In this document: positions 5,675-13,166 of the stretch, one piece after another
Layout of the letters: each line of letters opens with the position of its first letter
Numbering within the stretch: the first letter of the stretch is position 1
Origin: JAJBWD01 sp041670885
GTDB lineage: Bacteria > Bacillota > Clostridia > Clostridiales > Clostridiaceae
Direction of reading: 5' to 3'
DNA length: 14,326 bases
Assembly: GCA_041670885.1 (NCBI GenBank)
Contig: JBAXYJ010000049.1
Span: 1 to 14,326 of the forward strand
The notes under the pieces: generated by a model
Seen by the model: the letters and a program-made list of their open reading frames with translations, nothing else
The model's database searches: none
What the model was told of the DNA's origin: nothing
Made by a program: the position numbers and the translations under genes

Positions 5675-6448
5675 GTGCCCAGGCAGAGTAAAAAGGTATC
5701 ATATTTTGTAATACTTACATATATAATCACAATTTTATTTTTTATAGTACTTCAGATAAATGGCGGAAATAGAAATCCGTTTTCAAAAGGTTTAATAGGA
5801 TTATCAATGACTTTCCCCATTATTTCAGTTATTATTGTGCAGAAACTAATTTTTAGAGAAGAATTAAAAGGGTCCCTGGGTATTCCGTTTAAGCTTAATG
5901 TCTGGTTTTTGTACTCAATACTTATACCAATAATAATGGCACTAATTATTAATTTAATCAGCATTAAACGATTTGAAGGCACACTTTTTTCATATAGAGA
6001 ATTTTATATAAATATAATAATTGGACTGACTATTGCAGCTGTCTCAGCACTAATAGAAGAACTGGCATGGAGAGGTTTTTTATTCAATGAACTGCAGACT
6101 TTAGGCATTTTAAAATCATCAATTTTAACAGGAATTATATGGGCATTATGGCATACTCCTATTTCTATATGGTACAAGTATCCGGAAAGTCCTCTGAGCG
6201 GAGCAGTCATTAATTTTGTTCAGATGTTTTTCATATCTTTGATTATCACTTATATCCGCAGTAAATCTGAATCTGTATTTGCCTGTGCTATAATGCATGG
6301 ATTGTTTAATACAATGATTTTATCGAGCATAATGGATGATTTTAAAATTGTACTGATAAAGATCTTGTTATGTATTTTGGTTTTAGCCATATTGATTATA
6401 TGTGATTCTTATAAGAAGAATTTTATTCTGCATCATAGAAAAATCTGA
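5675..6448 (+). CDS. CPBP-family intramembrane metalloprotease
   Basis: A 257-residue polytopic membrane protein with all three CPBP (Abi/Rce1-like) motifs: EELAWRG (128-134, Glu128, Glu129, Arg133), WALWH (156-160, His160) and HGLFN (208-212, His208, Asn212). About seven or eight hydrophobic helices are visible. The family cleaves within the membrane, either prenylated CaaX proteins or, in Gram-positives, peptides linked to bacteriocin self-immunity. No bacteriocin precursor is visible nearby, so the substrate is unknown. AAGAGG (5661-5666) best fits GTG 5675; GTG 5666 overlaps that site and TTG 5669 is only 2 nt from it. It probably shares the Nudix transcript. Confidence 0.85.
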   Translation: MPRQSKKVSYFVILTYIITILFFIVLQINGGNRNPFSKGLIGLSMTFPIISVIIVQKLIFREELKGSLGIPFKLNVWFLYSILIPIIMALIINLISIKRFEGTLFSYREFYINIIIGLTIAAVSALIEELAWRGFLFNELQTLGILKSSILTGIIWALWHTPISIWYKYPESPLSGAVINFVQMFFISLIITYIRSKSESVFACAIMHGLFNTMILSSIMDDFKIVLIKILLCILVLAILIICDSYKKNFILHHRKI

Positions 6449-6479
6449 TTTTATCTAAAATGTAACAGCCAGGTGAATT

Positions 6480-6543
6480 AGTTTAACCAACCGGTTATTG
6501 AGAATATTTAATAATATATTAAAATAAAAGTAATGGTTAAACT
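6480..6543 (+). promoter_or_regulatory. promoter bracketed by a 10-bp inverted repeat (possible operator)
   Basis: AGTTTAACCA (6480-6489) and its exact reverse complement TGGTTAAACT (6534-6543) flank a predicted promoter, TTGAGA (6498-6503) - 16 bp - TAAAAT (6520-6525). The self-complementary AACCGGTT (6489-6496) overlaps the left arm. The XRE-type regulator starts 25 bp downstream, so autoregulation through these sites is plausible but inferred. Confidence 0.5.
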
Positions 6544-6567
6544 GATAAAAATAAGAGGTAATTTTTA

Positions 6568-7608
6568 ATGAATATTGAGATAGGAAAAAAAGTAAAAACA
6601 TTACGTCTGCAAAAAAGAATGACTCAGGAAGAACTTGCAGAAAAGCTGAATATATCCTCCCAGGCAGTTTCAAAGTGGGAAAACAATGTAACAATGCCGG
6701 ATATACAGGTGCTGCCCGATTTATCTGTTATTTTAGGAGTTACAATTGATGAGCTGTTTGCATTAACTGATGATACTCATTTAAAGCGGATTGAAAATAT
6801 GATTTATAGTGAAAGGTTTATAGCAAAAGATGACTTCAGCTATGCTGAGCAGTTTCTCAAAGATAAACTTAATGACAAAAGCAAAAAATCGGAATGCCTT
6901 ACATTATTATCTAAGCTGCATAACCACCGTGCAGATGAACACCATGAAGTTGCTGCTGACTATGCCAGGGATGCACTGGTACTGGCTCCTGATAATAAAG
7001 ATAATCACTGTGCACTTAGGGAAGCAGAAAATGGAGTGAATTGTGACTGGAATGGTTTCAATCACCACAAACTTATAGATTATTATAAGAATTTTGTAAA
7101 AAATAACCCCAATTACTGGCAGGGTTATTTATGGCTTATGGATTCTCTTATTTCAGATGGCAGATGCAGCGAGGCAAGAATTTCTTTGGAAAATATGAAT
7201 AAAATCCATCCGGGTTATCTGTATCAGTTATATGGCGGCATGATATACAAGGAAGAGTGCAATCTGCCTAAGGCGCTGGAGCTTTGGGATCAGATGATAA
7301 AGCTGTATCCATATGAATGGGCTGCCTGGTTTTCAAGAGGAGACTGCATGGTAAGAATTTGCAGATATGATGAAGCGGTAAAATATTATTTAAAAGGTTA
7401 TGAGCTGCAGGCAAAGCCAAAATATTGGGATTCATTAGAAGCAATTTATCACATATATGAAATACAGGAGAAATATGACAAGGCAATACAAAAAATGGAT
7501 GAAATTATTGTACTTCTAAAAAGTGACTGGAAAATTACAGAAGGCGAGACTGTTGATTTTTATAAAAGAGAGATAGAAAGATTGAAGAAAATGGCTGGTA
7601 TGAACTAA
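6568..7608 (+). CDS. XRE-family transcriptional regulator with TPR-like C-terminus
   Basis: A 346-residue protein. Residues 1-65 are a Cro/CI-type helix-turn-helix: IGKKVKTLRLQKRMTQEELA, then KLNISSQAVSKWEN as the recognition region, ending in LGVTIDELF. Residues 75-340 are helical with repeated Trp/Tyr-rich pairs (for example YWQGYLWLMDSL, KALELWDQMIKLYPYEWAAW, DEAVKYYLKGYELQ), which look like TPR units. In Firmicutes such regulators often sense a peptide or metabolite through the TPR part, as in the Rgg/PlcR group, but this is not proven here. Its stop overlaps the ribosome site of the ABC exporter gene, so the two form one unit. GAGGT lies about 10 bp before ATG 6568. Confidence 0.85.
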   Translation: MNIEIGKKVKTLRLQKRMTQEELAEKLNISSQAVSKWENNVTMPDIQVLPDLSVILGVTIDELFALTDDTHLKRIENMIYSERFIAKDDFSYAEQFLKDKLNDKSKKSECLTLLSKLHNHRADEHHEVAADYARDALVLAPDNKDNHCALREAENGVNCDWNGFNHHKLIDYYKNFVKNNPNYWQGYLWLMDSLISDGRCSEARISLENMNKIHPGYLYQLYGGMIYKEECNLPKALELWDQMIKLYPYEWAAWFSRGDCMVRICRYDEAVKYYLKGYELQAKPKYWDSLEAIYHIYEIQEKYDKAIQKMDEIIVLLKSDWKITEGETVDFYKREIERLKKMAGMN

Positions 7609-7620
7609 GGGGAAATGATT

Positions 7621-9261
7621 ATGAAAAAGTATTTTTATGAAATAAAGTTCTTTATTTTTATGAGAATATTGTGCGATGGGATAATGGCAGTATCATCTGC
7701 CGCCATACCGGCACTGCAAAAACAGTTACTTGACTTACTAACAGGAAAAGAAATAAAAATGAATTCTTTCTTTATCATCATAATACTGTATGGAGCAAGT
7801 TTATTATGCGCTGTGATCTTTAATTATTTATCCAATATTTTTTCCTGGAAGGCTACTTTGAATTTTGAACAGTCAATAAAAAGGGACTTTTTCAAATCAA
7901 TATTCAGCTATAACTATCAGGAATTTTCAGCAAAGGATGTGGGAGAGTATATTTCAATTCAGGGAAATGACATAACCGCCCTTGATCAGGACTATTTAAC
8001 ACCGCTCATAGATATAATACAGGCTGCTAATAAAGTCATAATTTTTGGCATCTTCCTGTTTATAAATGTAGATTTTAGAATTTCAGCAGTAATACTTTTA
8101 GGATCTGTTATTACAATAATAATTCCAAAACTTACTTCAAAGCCATTGGCTGAAAAGAGGAATACATATTTAAACCAGATGGGTGTTTATGTTTCAAAAA
8201 TTAAGGATTTTCTTGAAGGCTTTAAGGTTATCCAAAGCAGAACAAGAAAAAGCATCAATAGGGAGCATGAAAAAATATTAAAGAGCACAAAAGATATGAG
8301 ATTTAAGTATGGAAAATTTAAAGCTCTGTCCATGTCTCTTGAGTATCTCAGTTTAAATATCGTCTCCGCAGCTGCCTTTATCTTAGCAGCTGTTCTACTG
8401 TTAAATCATGAAATTACAGTAGGCACCTGTGTGGCTGCCTTTGGTTATATCAACAGCTTTATTGAACCTATCAATGACATGATGTATGACTTTAACTCTG
8501 TAAGTTCACTGAAGCATACAAAGGAAAAGGTGCTTTCTTATCTGAATAAAGTACCGGATACTAAATTGAAAGCTTTGATGAAGTTTAAAAGTGACATTGT
8601 ATTTGATGATATAAATTTTGAATACAATAATTTCAATGTGAAAGACATTAACTGCAGGTTTGAAAAAGGAAAAAAGTATGCAATAATCGGTCACAGCGGA
8701 TCAGGGAAATCCACTTTAATCAGCATGCTTATGTCATACATAGTTCCAGTTTCCGGCAGCATTAAAATTGATGGAGAAGATATAAATTCTATAGATACAG
8801 CTGGCATTATGTATTGTATTAATCAAAGCGAACATATATTTTCTGATGATTTTATGAATAATGCCACAGTGTTTTCTTCATATACAGAGACTAATGTAAA
8901 TAAGGTTACTGATAATTTAAAATTGAAGATTGTTGATGTTATAAAATCACAAAAGAATTCCCAGCAGCTAAGCGGCGGTGAGAAACAGGTTTTAGGGATT
9001 ATAAGAATGCTTACTGCAGATACAGAAATTTGTCTTATGGATGAGCCTTTTGCAGCCACAGATGTGAAGACAACCGAAATGCTGGAAAATGCCCTTCTTA
9101 GTATGGATGGAAAGACCATAATTATGGTAACTCATAAATTATCTGATGATTTAAATAAATTTGATGAAGTGCTTCTACTGGACAGCGGGAAAATTGTTCA
9201 GAGAGGTAACTTTGATGAGATTAGTAAAACTGAGGAATTTAGAAAGCTGAAAACAGCATAA
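7621..9261 (+). CDS. ABC transporter, fused permease/ATPase half-transporter
   Basis: A 546-residue type IV (exporter-fold) half-transporter. Membrane helices occupy about residues 10-300 (for example 49-68, 138-170, 247-262), followed by the ATPase: Walker A GHSGSGKST (357-365), Q-loop Gln402, signature LSGGEKQ (450-456), Walker B ICLMDEP (470-476) and H-loop His505. All catalytic residues are present. The span between Q-loop and signature is short, so the helical subdomain is compact. It probably works as a homodimer exporting a peptide, lipid or drug; no peptidase domain is present. AAGGGG (7607-7612), overlapping the regulator's stop, fits ATG 7621 better than ATG 7615. The paired regulator suggests drug- or peptide-responsive export. 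Confidence 0.9.
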   Translation: MKKYFYEIKFFIFMRILCDGIMAVSSAAIPALQKQLLDLLTGKEIKMNSFFIIIILYGASLLCAVIFNYLSNIFSWKATLNFEQSIKRDFFKSIFSYNYQEFSAKDVGEYISIQGNDITALDQDYLTPLIDIIQAANKVIIFGIFLFINVDFRISAVILLGSVITIIIPKLTSKPLAEKRNTYLNQMGVYVSKIKDFLEGFKVIQSRTRKSINREHEKILKSTKDMRFKYGKFKALSMSLEYLSLNIVSAAAFILAAVLLLNHEITVGTCVAAFGYINSFIEPINDMMYDFNSVSSLKHTKEKVLSYLNKVPDTKLKALMKFKSDIVFDDINFEYNNFNVKDINCRFEKGKKYAIIGHSGSGKSTLISMLMSYIVPVSGSIKIDGEDINSIDTAGIMYCINQSEHIFSDDFMNNATVFSSYTETNVNKVTDNLKLKIVDVIKSQKNSQQLSGGEKQVLGIIRMLTADTEICLMDEPFAATDVKTTEMLENALLSMDGKTIIMVTHKLSDDLNKFDEVLLLDSGKIVQRGNFDEISKTEEFRKLKTA

Positions 9262-9615
9262 GAGTAAATGTATGATAAAAATGCCTTTGCAAATTGGGTT
9301 ACAAATAAAGGCGGAAAGCAATAAACCTTCACTCAAAATAGCATACATAATCATAAAGAAACTAAGAGTTAGAGAAATAGACTCAAAAATCCAATTAAAG
9401 ATGTGTTATGATATGAACCTGGTTACGGTTTTAGTATTTAATGGAAATAAAATGTTTATAAAGAGAATTACTATTAAATGTAAAAGAATACTAATAGAAT
9501 AAAAGGATCTTAATATTAAATAATTATTAAGATTTGAAAGAGAGCTCTGTAATATATGGTATTATTCAAACAAATGACTATGTTAGAATATGTATTTAAA
9601 TTACCAACATTTACA
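9262..9615 (+). other. gene-poor stretch of about 350 bp with an AT-rich hairpin
   Basis: I see no convincing gene. An open frame of 76 codons (9272-9502) is rich in Lys and Ile, matches no family I recognise and has only a weak AAGAG before it. Another frame from ATG 9268 encodes 18 residues ending WVTNKGGKQ. A perfect 9-bp inverted repeat, ATCTTAATA (9507-9515) and TATTAAGAT (9525-9533), can form a hairpin but has no T-run, so termination there is doubtful. Confidence 0.4.
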
Positions 9616-9644
9616 TTGACATAATTAGATAAATGATGTAAAAT
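9616..9644 (+). promoter_or_regulatory. strong predicted promoter of the ECF operon
   Basis: A perfect -35 TTGACA (9616-9621), a 17-bp spacer, then -10 TAAAAT (9639-9644). Transcription should start near 9651, giving a leader of about 310 nt before the lipoprotein start codon at 9965. This is the best sigma-A type match in the window. Confidence 0.75.
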
Positions 9645-9661
9645 AAAACATAGTTTTCAGG

Positions 9662-9714
9662 TTAATCCATACTATTTTTACAGCATAAATGGAATCTGTT
9701 TTATTATTAAAATT
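9662..9714 (+). repeat. upstream copy of the leader direct repeat
   Basis: This roughly 53-bp AT-rich segment (from TTAATCCATA to TATTAAAATTT) matches 9892-9947 at all but about eight positions, counting two single-base gaps. It lies within the predicted leader, before the aptamer. No function is known. Confidence 0.75.
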
Positions 9715-9730
9715 TAAATAAAAAATATAA

Positions 9731-9840
9731 TATAGCTCCGAGTTTTAAATCCTAAAGATATTTCTGATGTATATATGGATTTAAATCCGATAGGGTATAA
9801 GTGGAAACGTTTATGCCTCCCAGTTTGGAAAGGAGATAAT
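9731..9840 (+). promoter_or_regulatory. candidate Moco/Tuco-family riboswitch aptamer
   Basis: Visible structure: P1 CTCC (9736-9739) with GGAG (9832-9835); P2 TTTAAATCC (9744-9752) with GGATTTAAA (9777-9785), 9 perfect pairs; directly above it CCTAA (9751-9755) opposite TATGG (9774-9778), close to the 11-nt GAAA-tetraloop receptor; a hairpin ATAAGTG-GAAA-CGTTTAT (9797-9814) with a GAAA loop; then GCCTCC and GGAAAGGAG (9815-9835). The order CTCCGAG, CCGATAGGG, GCCTCCC, GGAAAGGAG fits my memory of the molybdenum/tungsten cofactor riboswitch consensus, whose model includes a GNRA loop and receptor. The genes downstream have molybdopterin-fold domains, which agrees. It is not the c-di-GMP-I or cobalamin class as far as I can tell. 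Confidence 0.65.
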
Positions 9841-9859
9841 TCATTAGGTATGTTTTATT

Positions 9860-9887
9860 GCGTCTCCATGTGAGGCGCTTTTTTTTT
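9860..9887 (+). terminator. intrinsic terminator in the leader (expression platform)
   Basis: GCGTCTC (9860-9866) pairs with GAGGCGC (9872-9878), with one G-T wobble and a 5-nt loop, followed by nine Ts (9879-9887). It precedes the operon, so it must be conditional. TCTCC (9863-9867) can instead pair with GGAGA (9832-9836), the 3' arm of the aptamer's P1, an antiterminator arrangement predicting that ligand binding stops transcription. Confidence 0.85.
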
Positions 9888-9891
9888 GAGA

Positions 9892-9947
9892 TTAAGTCCA
9901 TAATTATTTTTATAGCATAAATGAAATCTATTTTAATATTAAAATTT
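9892..9947 (+). repeat. downstream copy of the leader direct repeat
   Basis: TTAAGTCCATA through TATTAAAATTT repeats the segment at 9662-9714. It lies between the terminator and the GGGGGGG (9948-9954) that serves as the ribosome site of the lipoprotein gene. Confidence 0.75.
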
Positions 9948-9964
9948 GGGGGGGTAAAAATTCT

Positions 9965-11065
9965 ATGTTCAAAAAAAATAAATATTTGGGAGTAATTTTA
10001 GCCAGTATTACAGTAATTATTTTTTTGGTAGGATGTTCAAACAAAGCAACTAATACAACAACTAATAATGTGTCCAAGTCTAATTCTGAGAAAATAATAA
10101 TTGCAGGACTTGATGGCAGCAATAAGACAATTACTGTTAATGATATCAAAACATTTAAGCCTGTTGAAAAAGATGTCATAGCAGTGGATTCAGCTGGGAA
10201 AAAAACCAACTATTCAGTAAAGGGTGCACTATTTGAAGATATTTTGAAAAAATATGGCAAATCTCAGAAAGGTTTTTCAGGTGTAAGATTTACTGCATCA
10301 GATGGTTATTCAATAGAAGTAACCCCAGAGATTTTAAAAAGCAGGGATATTATTTTTGCCTATGAAATCAATGGTAAGCCTTTGACAGATAACTGGGAGC
10401 CTATCAGGATTATAATTCCTGATGAAAGAGCTATGTATTGGGCCTCAAAGCTTTCCAAGGTTGAGTTATTAAATAGTATTAAAAAAGTTGATATTAGTAA
10501 GGTTATATTCCTTGACACAGCAATTAAAACTATACCGCAGCAAGATTATAATTATTATAAGAGTAAAGATAAAGCGGTAAAAAATAAAGATCTTTTAGAT
10601 AAATTTTCAACCAATGTAAACGATGATAACGTCATTATAAATGCCTTTGATGGTTTGGTAAGAAATGAACAGAAAACAACATTTGCATCTGCATTTACTA
10701 AGTTTAATGGAGAAGATGCTCCGATATTTATTTCACCTGATTTGCACGTTGGTATGTATGTGAAGGGTATGGTATTTTTCTCTAACGGAGGAAATTTATT
10801 TTTCTCCTTGAATAAAGGGTTGGAAAAATACGGGGAAAATAATAGTGATAATAAAAAGATTATGACACTAGATGATATTATAAAACAATCCAAATTGGTA
10901 CAAGCTCAAAAGTATCAAATTACTTCACTTGATGGAACTAAAACCGTGATTAGCAGTTCTGATATTACCAAGGTAAGTTTTTATCTTAATTCCAAAGGTA
11001 TTGCTGTAGCAGATTACTCAAATAAGAAATTAAAGGATGTCTTATCAATTGAGGCTGTAAAGTAA
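9965..11065 (+). CDS. lipoprotein with molybdopterin-binding-fold domain (ECF-associated)
   Basis: A 366-residue surface lipoprotein. Residues 1-24 form a lipoprotein signal (basic MFKKNK, hydrophobic core, lipobox LVGC with Cys24), then a Thr/Asn/Ser linker. Residues about 45-160 resemble the sulfite-oxidase-type molybdopterin domain (Oxidored_molyb): SVKGALFEDILKKYG, then ASDGYSIEVTPEIL, IIFAYEINGKPL and IRIIIPDERAMYW...SKVELL. The final 55 residues repeat the first strands (YQITSLDGTKTVISSSDI). The only Cys is Cys24, so the metal-binding Cys of the enzymes is absent; I infer a binding, not catalytic, role. It starts the operon under the riboswitch and would present ligand to the S component. 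The G-run 9948-9954 is its ribosome site. Confidence 0.75.
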   Translation: MFKKNKYLGVILASITVIIFLVGCSNKATNTTTNNVSKSNSEKIIIAGLDGSNKTITVNDIKTFKPVEKDVIAVDSAGKKTNYSVKGALFEDILKKYGKSQKGFSGVRFTASDGYSIEVTPEILKSRDIIFAYEINGKPLTDNWEPIRIIIPDERAMYWASKLSKVELLNSIKKVDISKVIFLDTAIKTIPQQDYNYYKSKDKAVKNKDLLDKFSTNVNDDNVIINAFDGLVRNEQKTTFASAFTKFNGEDAPIFISPDLHVGMYVKGMVFFSNGGNLFFSLNKGLEKYGENNSDNKKIMTLDDIIKQSKLVQAQKYQITSLDGTKTVISSSDITKVSFYLNSKGIAVADYSNKKLKDVLSIEAVK

Positions 11066-11108
11066 ATATACCTACTATTATTAAAAATAAAAGAGAGAGA
11101 TAGCTTAG

Positions 11109-11663
11109 ATGAAAAAATTTTTATCAGGGTTTTCCTTATTTCAACTAATAATTATAGCAATGATGGCTTCTTTAGGGATAGCAGTTAAACCTGTATTGGT
11201 GCCTCTGGCTCAAATTATTACAGGGCCTTTGTATATACCGGGGGGTGCCATTACAGGCGGAATTTATATGATGTTTATTGTTTTGGGTGCCGGGCTTGTG
11301 AAAAAGACAGGGACAGCCACCCTTATTTCTATAGTTCAGGCAATAATGGTTGTTTCTACAGGAATATTTGGAACCCATGGAATCATGAGTTTTATTACTT
11401 ATATTTTGCCTGGGATTGCAGTTGATTTGTTTTTCAAACTAATCAGGCATAATGGATGTTGTATTGGATGTTGTCTGGGTGCAGGTATTATAGCAAATAT
11501 TACAGGAACATTTCTTGTAAATCTTGTATTTTTCAGACTTCCTCTAATACCACTTATTCTTTGCATTAGCAGTGCAGCACTCTCCGGTGGTTTAGGAGGA
11601 ATAATTGCCTACAGCATTATAAAACGTTTCGAAAAGCTTAATATTGGAGGCATCAGCGCATAA
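11109..11663 (+). CDS. ECF transporter S component (substrate-binding membrane subunit)
   Basis: A 184-residue hydrophobic protein with about five or six helices (for example 10-30, 41-63, 70-90, 91-110, 120-165). ITGPLYIPGGAITGGIYMMF and YILPGIAVDLFFKLI resemble YkoE/ABC_cobalt-type S components of energy-coupling factor transporters, which bind a vitamin-like small molecule with high affinity. This assignment rests on pattern and context: an EcfA-type ATPase gene follows in the same operon. YkoE itself handles thiamine-related substrates; here neighbours and leader suggest a pterin cofactor instead. ATG 11109 has only a weak GAGAGAG upstream. Its stop overlaps the AAGGAGG of the next gene. 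The substrate is unproven. Confidence 0.7.
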   Translation: MKKFLSGFSLFQLIIIAMMASLGIAVKPVLVPLAQIITGPLYIPGGAITGGIYMMFIVLGAGLVKKTGTATLISIVQAIMVVSTGIFGTHGIMSFITYILPGIAVDLFFKLIRHNGCCIGCCLGAGIIANITGTFLVNLVFFRLPLIPLILCISSAALSGGLGGIIAYSIIKRFEKLNIGGISA

Positions 11664-11676
11664 GGAGGACATTCAA

Positions 11677-13161
11677 ATGAAACGGAAGTTAAAATGGGTA
11701 TGTTTAATAATAGCATTAATTATTACAATGGAAGTTACGACCGTAATATTAATGAACAGATATAAGAAGTCGGAAGCATATATCCCTGCATTAAATATCA
11801 CAGGTGACGTGTCAAAACCTCAGTCAGTAAAATCAATGAAAGGCTTTGATACTACAAGTGTTATGTATAATAATAAAAGTACAAAAGTGATTTTATTGAA
11901 GGATATAATAAAAAAATCTGAGCCTTGGGCTAAAAATAACAATATATTCATTGTTGGGGATGATGGACTGACAGCAGAAATACAGGGTAACAATCTGGAG
12001 AAATGTTATATAGCATATACTTCTGCTAATGGATGGGAATGTATTAACAAAAACCATCCTGTAAGCAGTAATATCAAAAGGATAATAAAGATTGTCATAG
12101 CTTCAAATACTCCTGCCCAGAATTTTGGGATAAATATTATAAATTCCAAAAAAAATATTGTTAGTTTTACTCCCGGACAATTATTTATGAAGCAGGTATT
12201 ACTAAGAAAGAATTTCGAAGGAAAAGCTTCAGTCAATCATGACGGCAAGGTTTTTGAAGATACCATATATACACTTCATCAGTATATTAAGTTAAAAGAT
12301 CTGGCTGATACCGGATCCGGAATTATTGCAATGGGTCAGGATGGAGCATATGGGACGGATAGTGGTGATGGTTATTTAGAGGTCATGGGAAATACCATAG
12401 ATTATGTTTATCACGATAGCAAAGAACGTGTTGTAAATATAAAAGGTATATTGGTTGACGCTCCCCAGGGAAGTAATATGGATGCATATTATGATGCCCA
12501 GCATTTTTTGGAAAATGGTGAGAATGTGATGGTAATTCTTACGGATGGGTTTGGCTATAACCAATATGAAAAATTCATGGAAACAAATTCAGTACCATAT
12601 TTAAAATCACTGCCTATAGCTGCCAGGGCATCAACTGAGTTTATACCGGTGACAAATACCGGCTTAGCGGCGGTGATTACCGGTAAAAGTCCCCAGGAAA
12701 ATGGAGTGTATTCAAGATCTCAGCGGGAATTAAAAGTATCCACAATATTTGACTATGTAAATAAAATTGGGGAAAAGGGAGTTCTTATTGAAGGCAATAT
12801 AAAGATACTTGATACAAAGGGAGACATTGTTTTAAATACTGATAAAAATTCTAATGGTTCCTTTGATGATGAAATATATAAATCTGCATTAAATGCAATT
12901 AATGAAAAGAAAAACTTTATTTTTGTACATTTCCACAGTATCGATGATGCAGGACATTCCTACGGGCCTTTAGGTAAAAATACCACTCAGGCAGCAAAAC
13001 AAGTTGATGCATACATTAAAGATATTGTATCAAATTGGCATGGAGAGGTTATTATTACGTCAGACCATGGAATGCATTCAGTCAAAGAAAAGGGAGAGCA
13101 TGGAAGTTTTGTTTACGAGGATATGATTGTTCCGTATTTGATTACAAAAGGGGGTAAGTAA
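11677..13161 (+). CDS. membrane-anchored alkaline-phosphatase-superfamily enzyme with N-terminal molybdopterin-fold-like region
   Basis: A 494-residue protein: an anchor helix (about 7-27) then extracellular domains. Residues about 36-260 contain one or two segments similar to the sulfite-oxidase-type domain of its neighbours (for example VILLKDIIKK, DDGLTAEIQ, LEKCYIAYTSANGW). Residues about 281-490 are an alkaline phosphatase/nucleotide pyrophosphatase core with all metal ligands visible: Asp290 (LTDGFG), Asp423 and His427 (DDAGHSYGP), Asp463-His464 (SDHG), His475 (GEHG). The nucleophile should be Thr326 or Thr328 in PVTNTGLAAVITG. It probably hydrolyses a phosphate mono- or diester outside the cell before uptake. 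AAGGAGG 8 bp upstream sets the start at ATG 11677. Confidence 0.8.
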   Translation: MKRKLKWVCLIIALIITMEVTTVILMNRYKKSEAYIPALNITGDVSKPQSVKSMKGFDTTSVMYNNKSTKVILLKDIIKKSEPWAKNNNIFIVGDDGLTAEIQGNNLEKCYIAYTSANGWECINKNHPVSSNIKRIIKIVIASNTPAQNFGINIINSKKNIVSFTPGQLFMKQVLLRKNFEGKASVNHDGKVFEDTIYTLHQYIKLKDLADTGSGIIAMGQDGAYGTDSGDGYLEVMGNTIDYVYHDSKERVVNIKGILVDAPQGSNMDAYYDAQHFLENGENVMVILTDGFGYNQYEKFMETNSVPYLKSLPIAARASTEFIPVTNTGLAAVITGKSPQENGVYSRSQRELKVSTIFDYVNKIGEKGVLIEGNIKILDTKGDIVLNTDKNSNGSFDDEIYKSALNAINEKKNFIFVHFHSIDDAGHSYGPLGKNTTQAAKQVDAYIKDIVSNWHGEVIITSDHGMHSVKEKGEHGSFVYEDMIVPYLITKGGK

Positions 13162-13166
13162 TTATT

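Noticed and set aside
9272..9502. A 76-codon open frame after the exporter
   Set aside because: Biased, low-complexity composition with no recognisable motif, a weak ribosome site and an AT-rich background. I treat it as chance.
9731..9840. Cobalamin or c-di-GMP-I riboswitch
   Set aside because: AGGG...GTGGAAAC...GCCTCCC recalls parts of cobalamin aptamers, and a GAAA loop plus GCCTCC recalls c-di-GMP-I. The full cobalamin B12 box and pseudoknot, and the c-di-GMP-I order with CGCAAAGCC, are absent.
9850..9873. A seven-codon leader peptide (MFYCVSM) overlapping the leader terminator
   Set aside because: The only good ribosome site, AAAGGAG, ends 14 bp upstream, too far, and is explained better as the aptamer's P1 arm. 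No run of regulatory codons is present.
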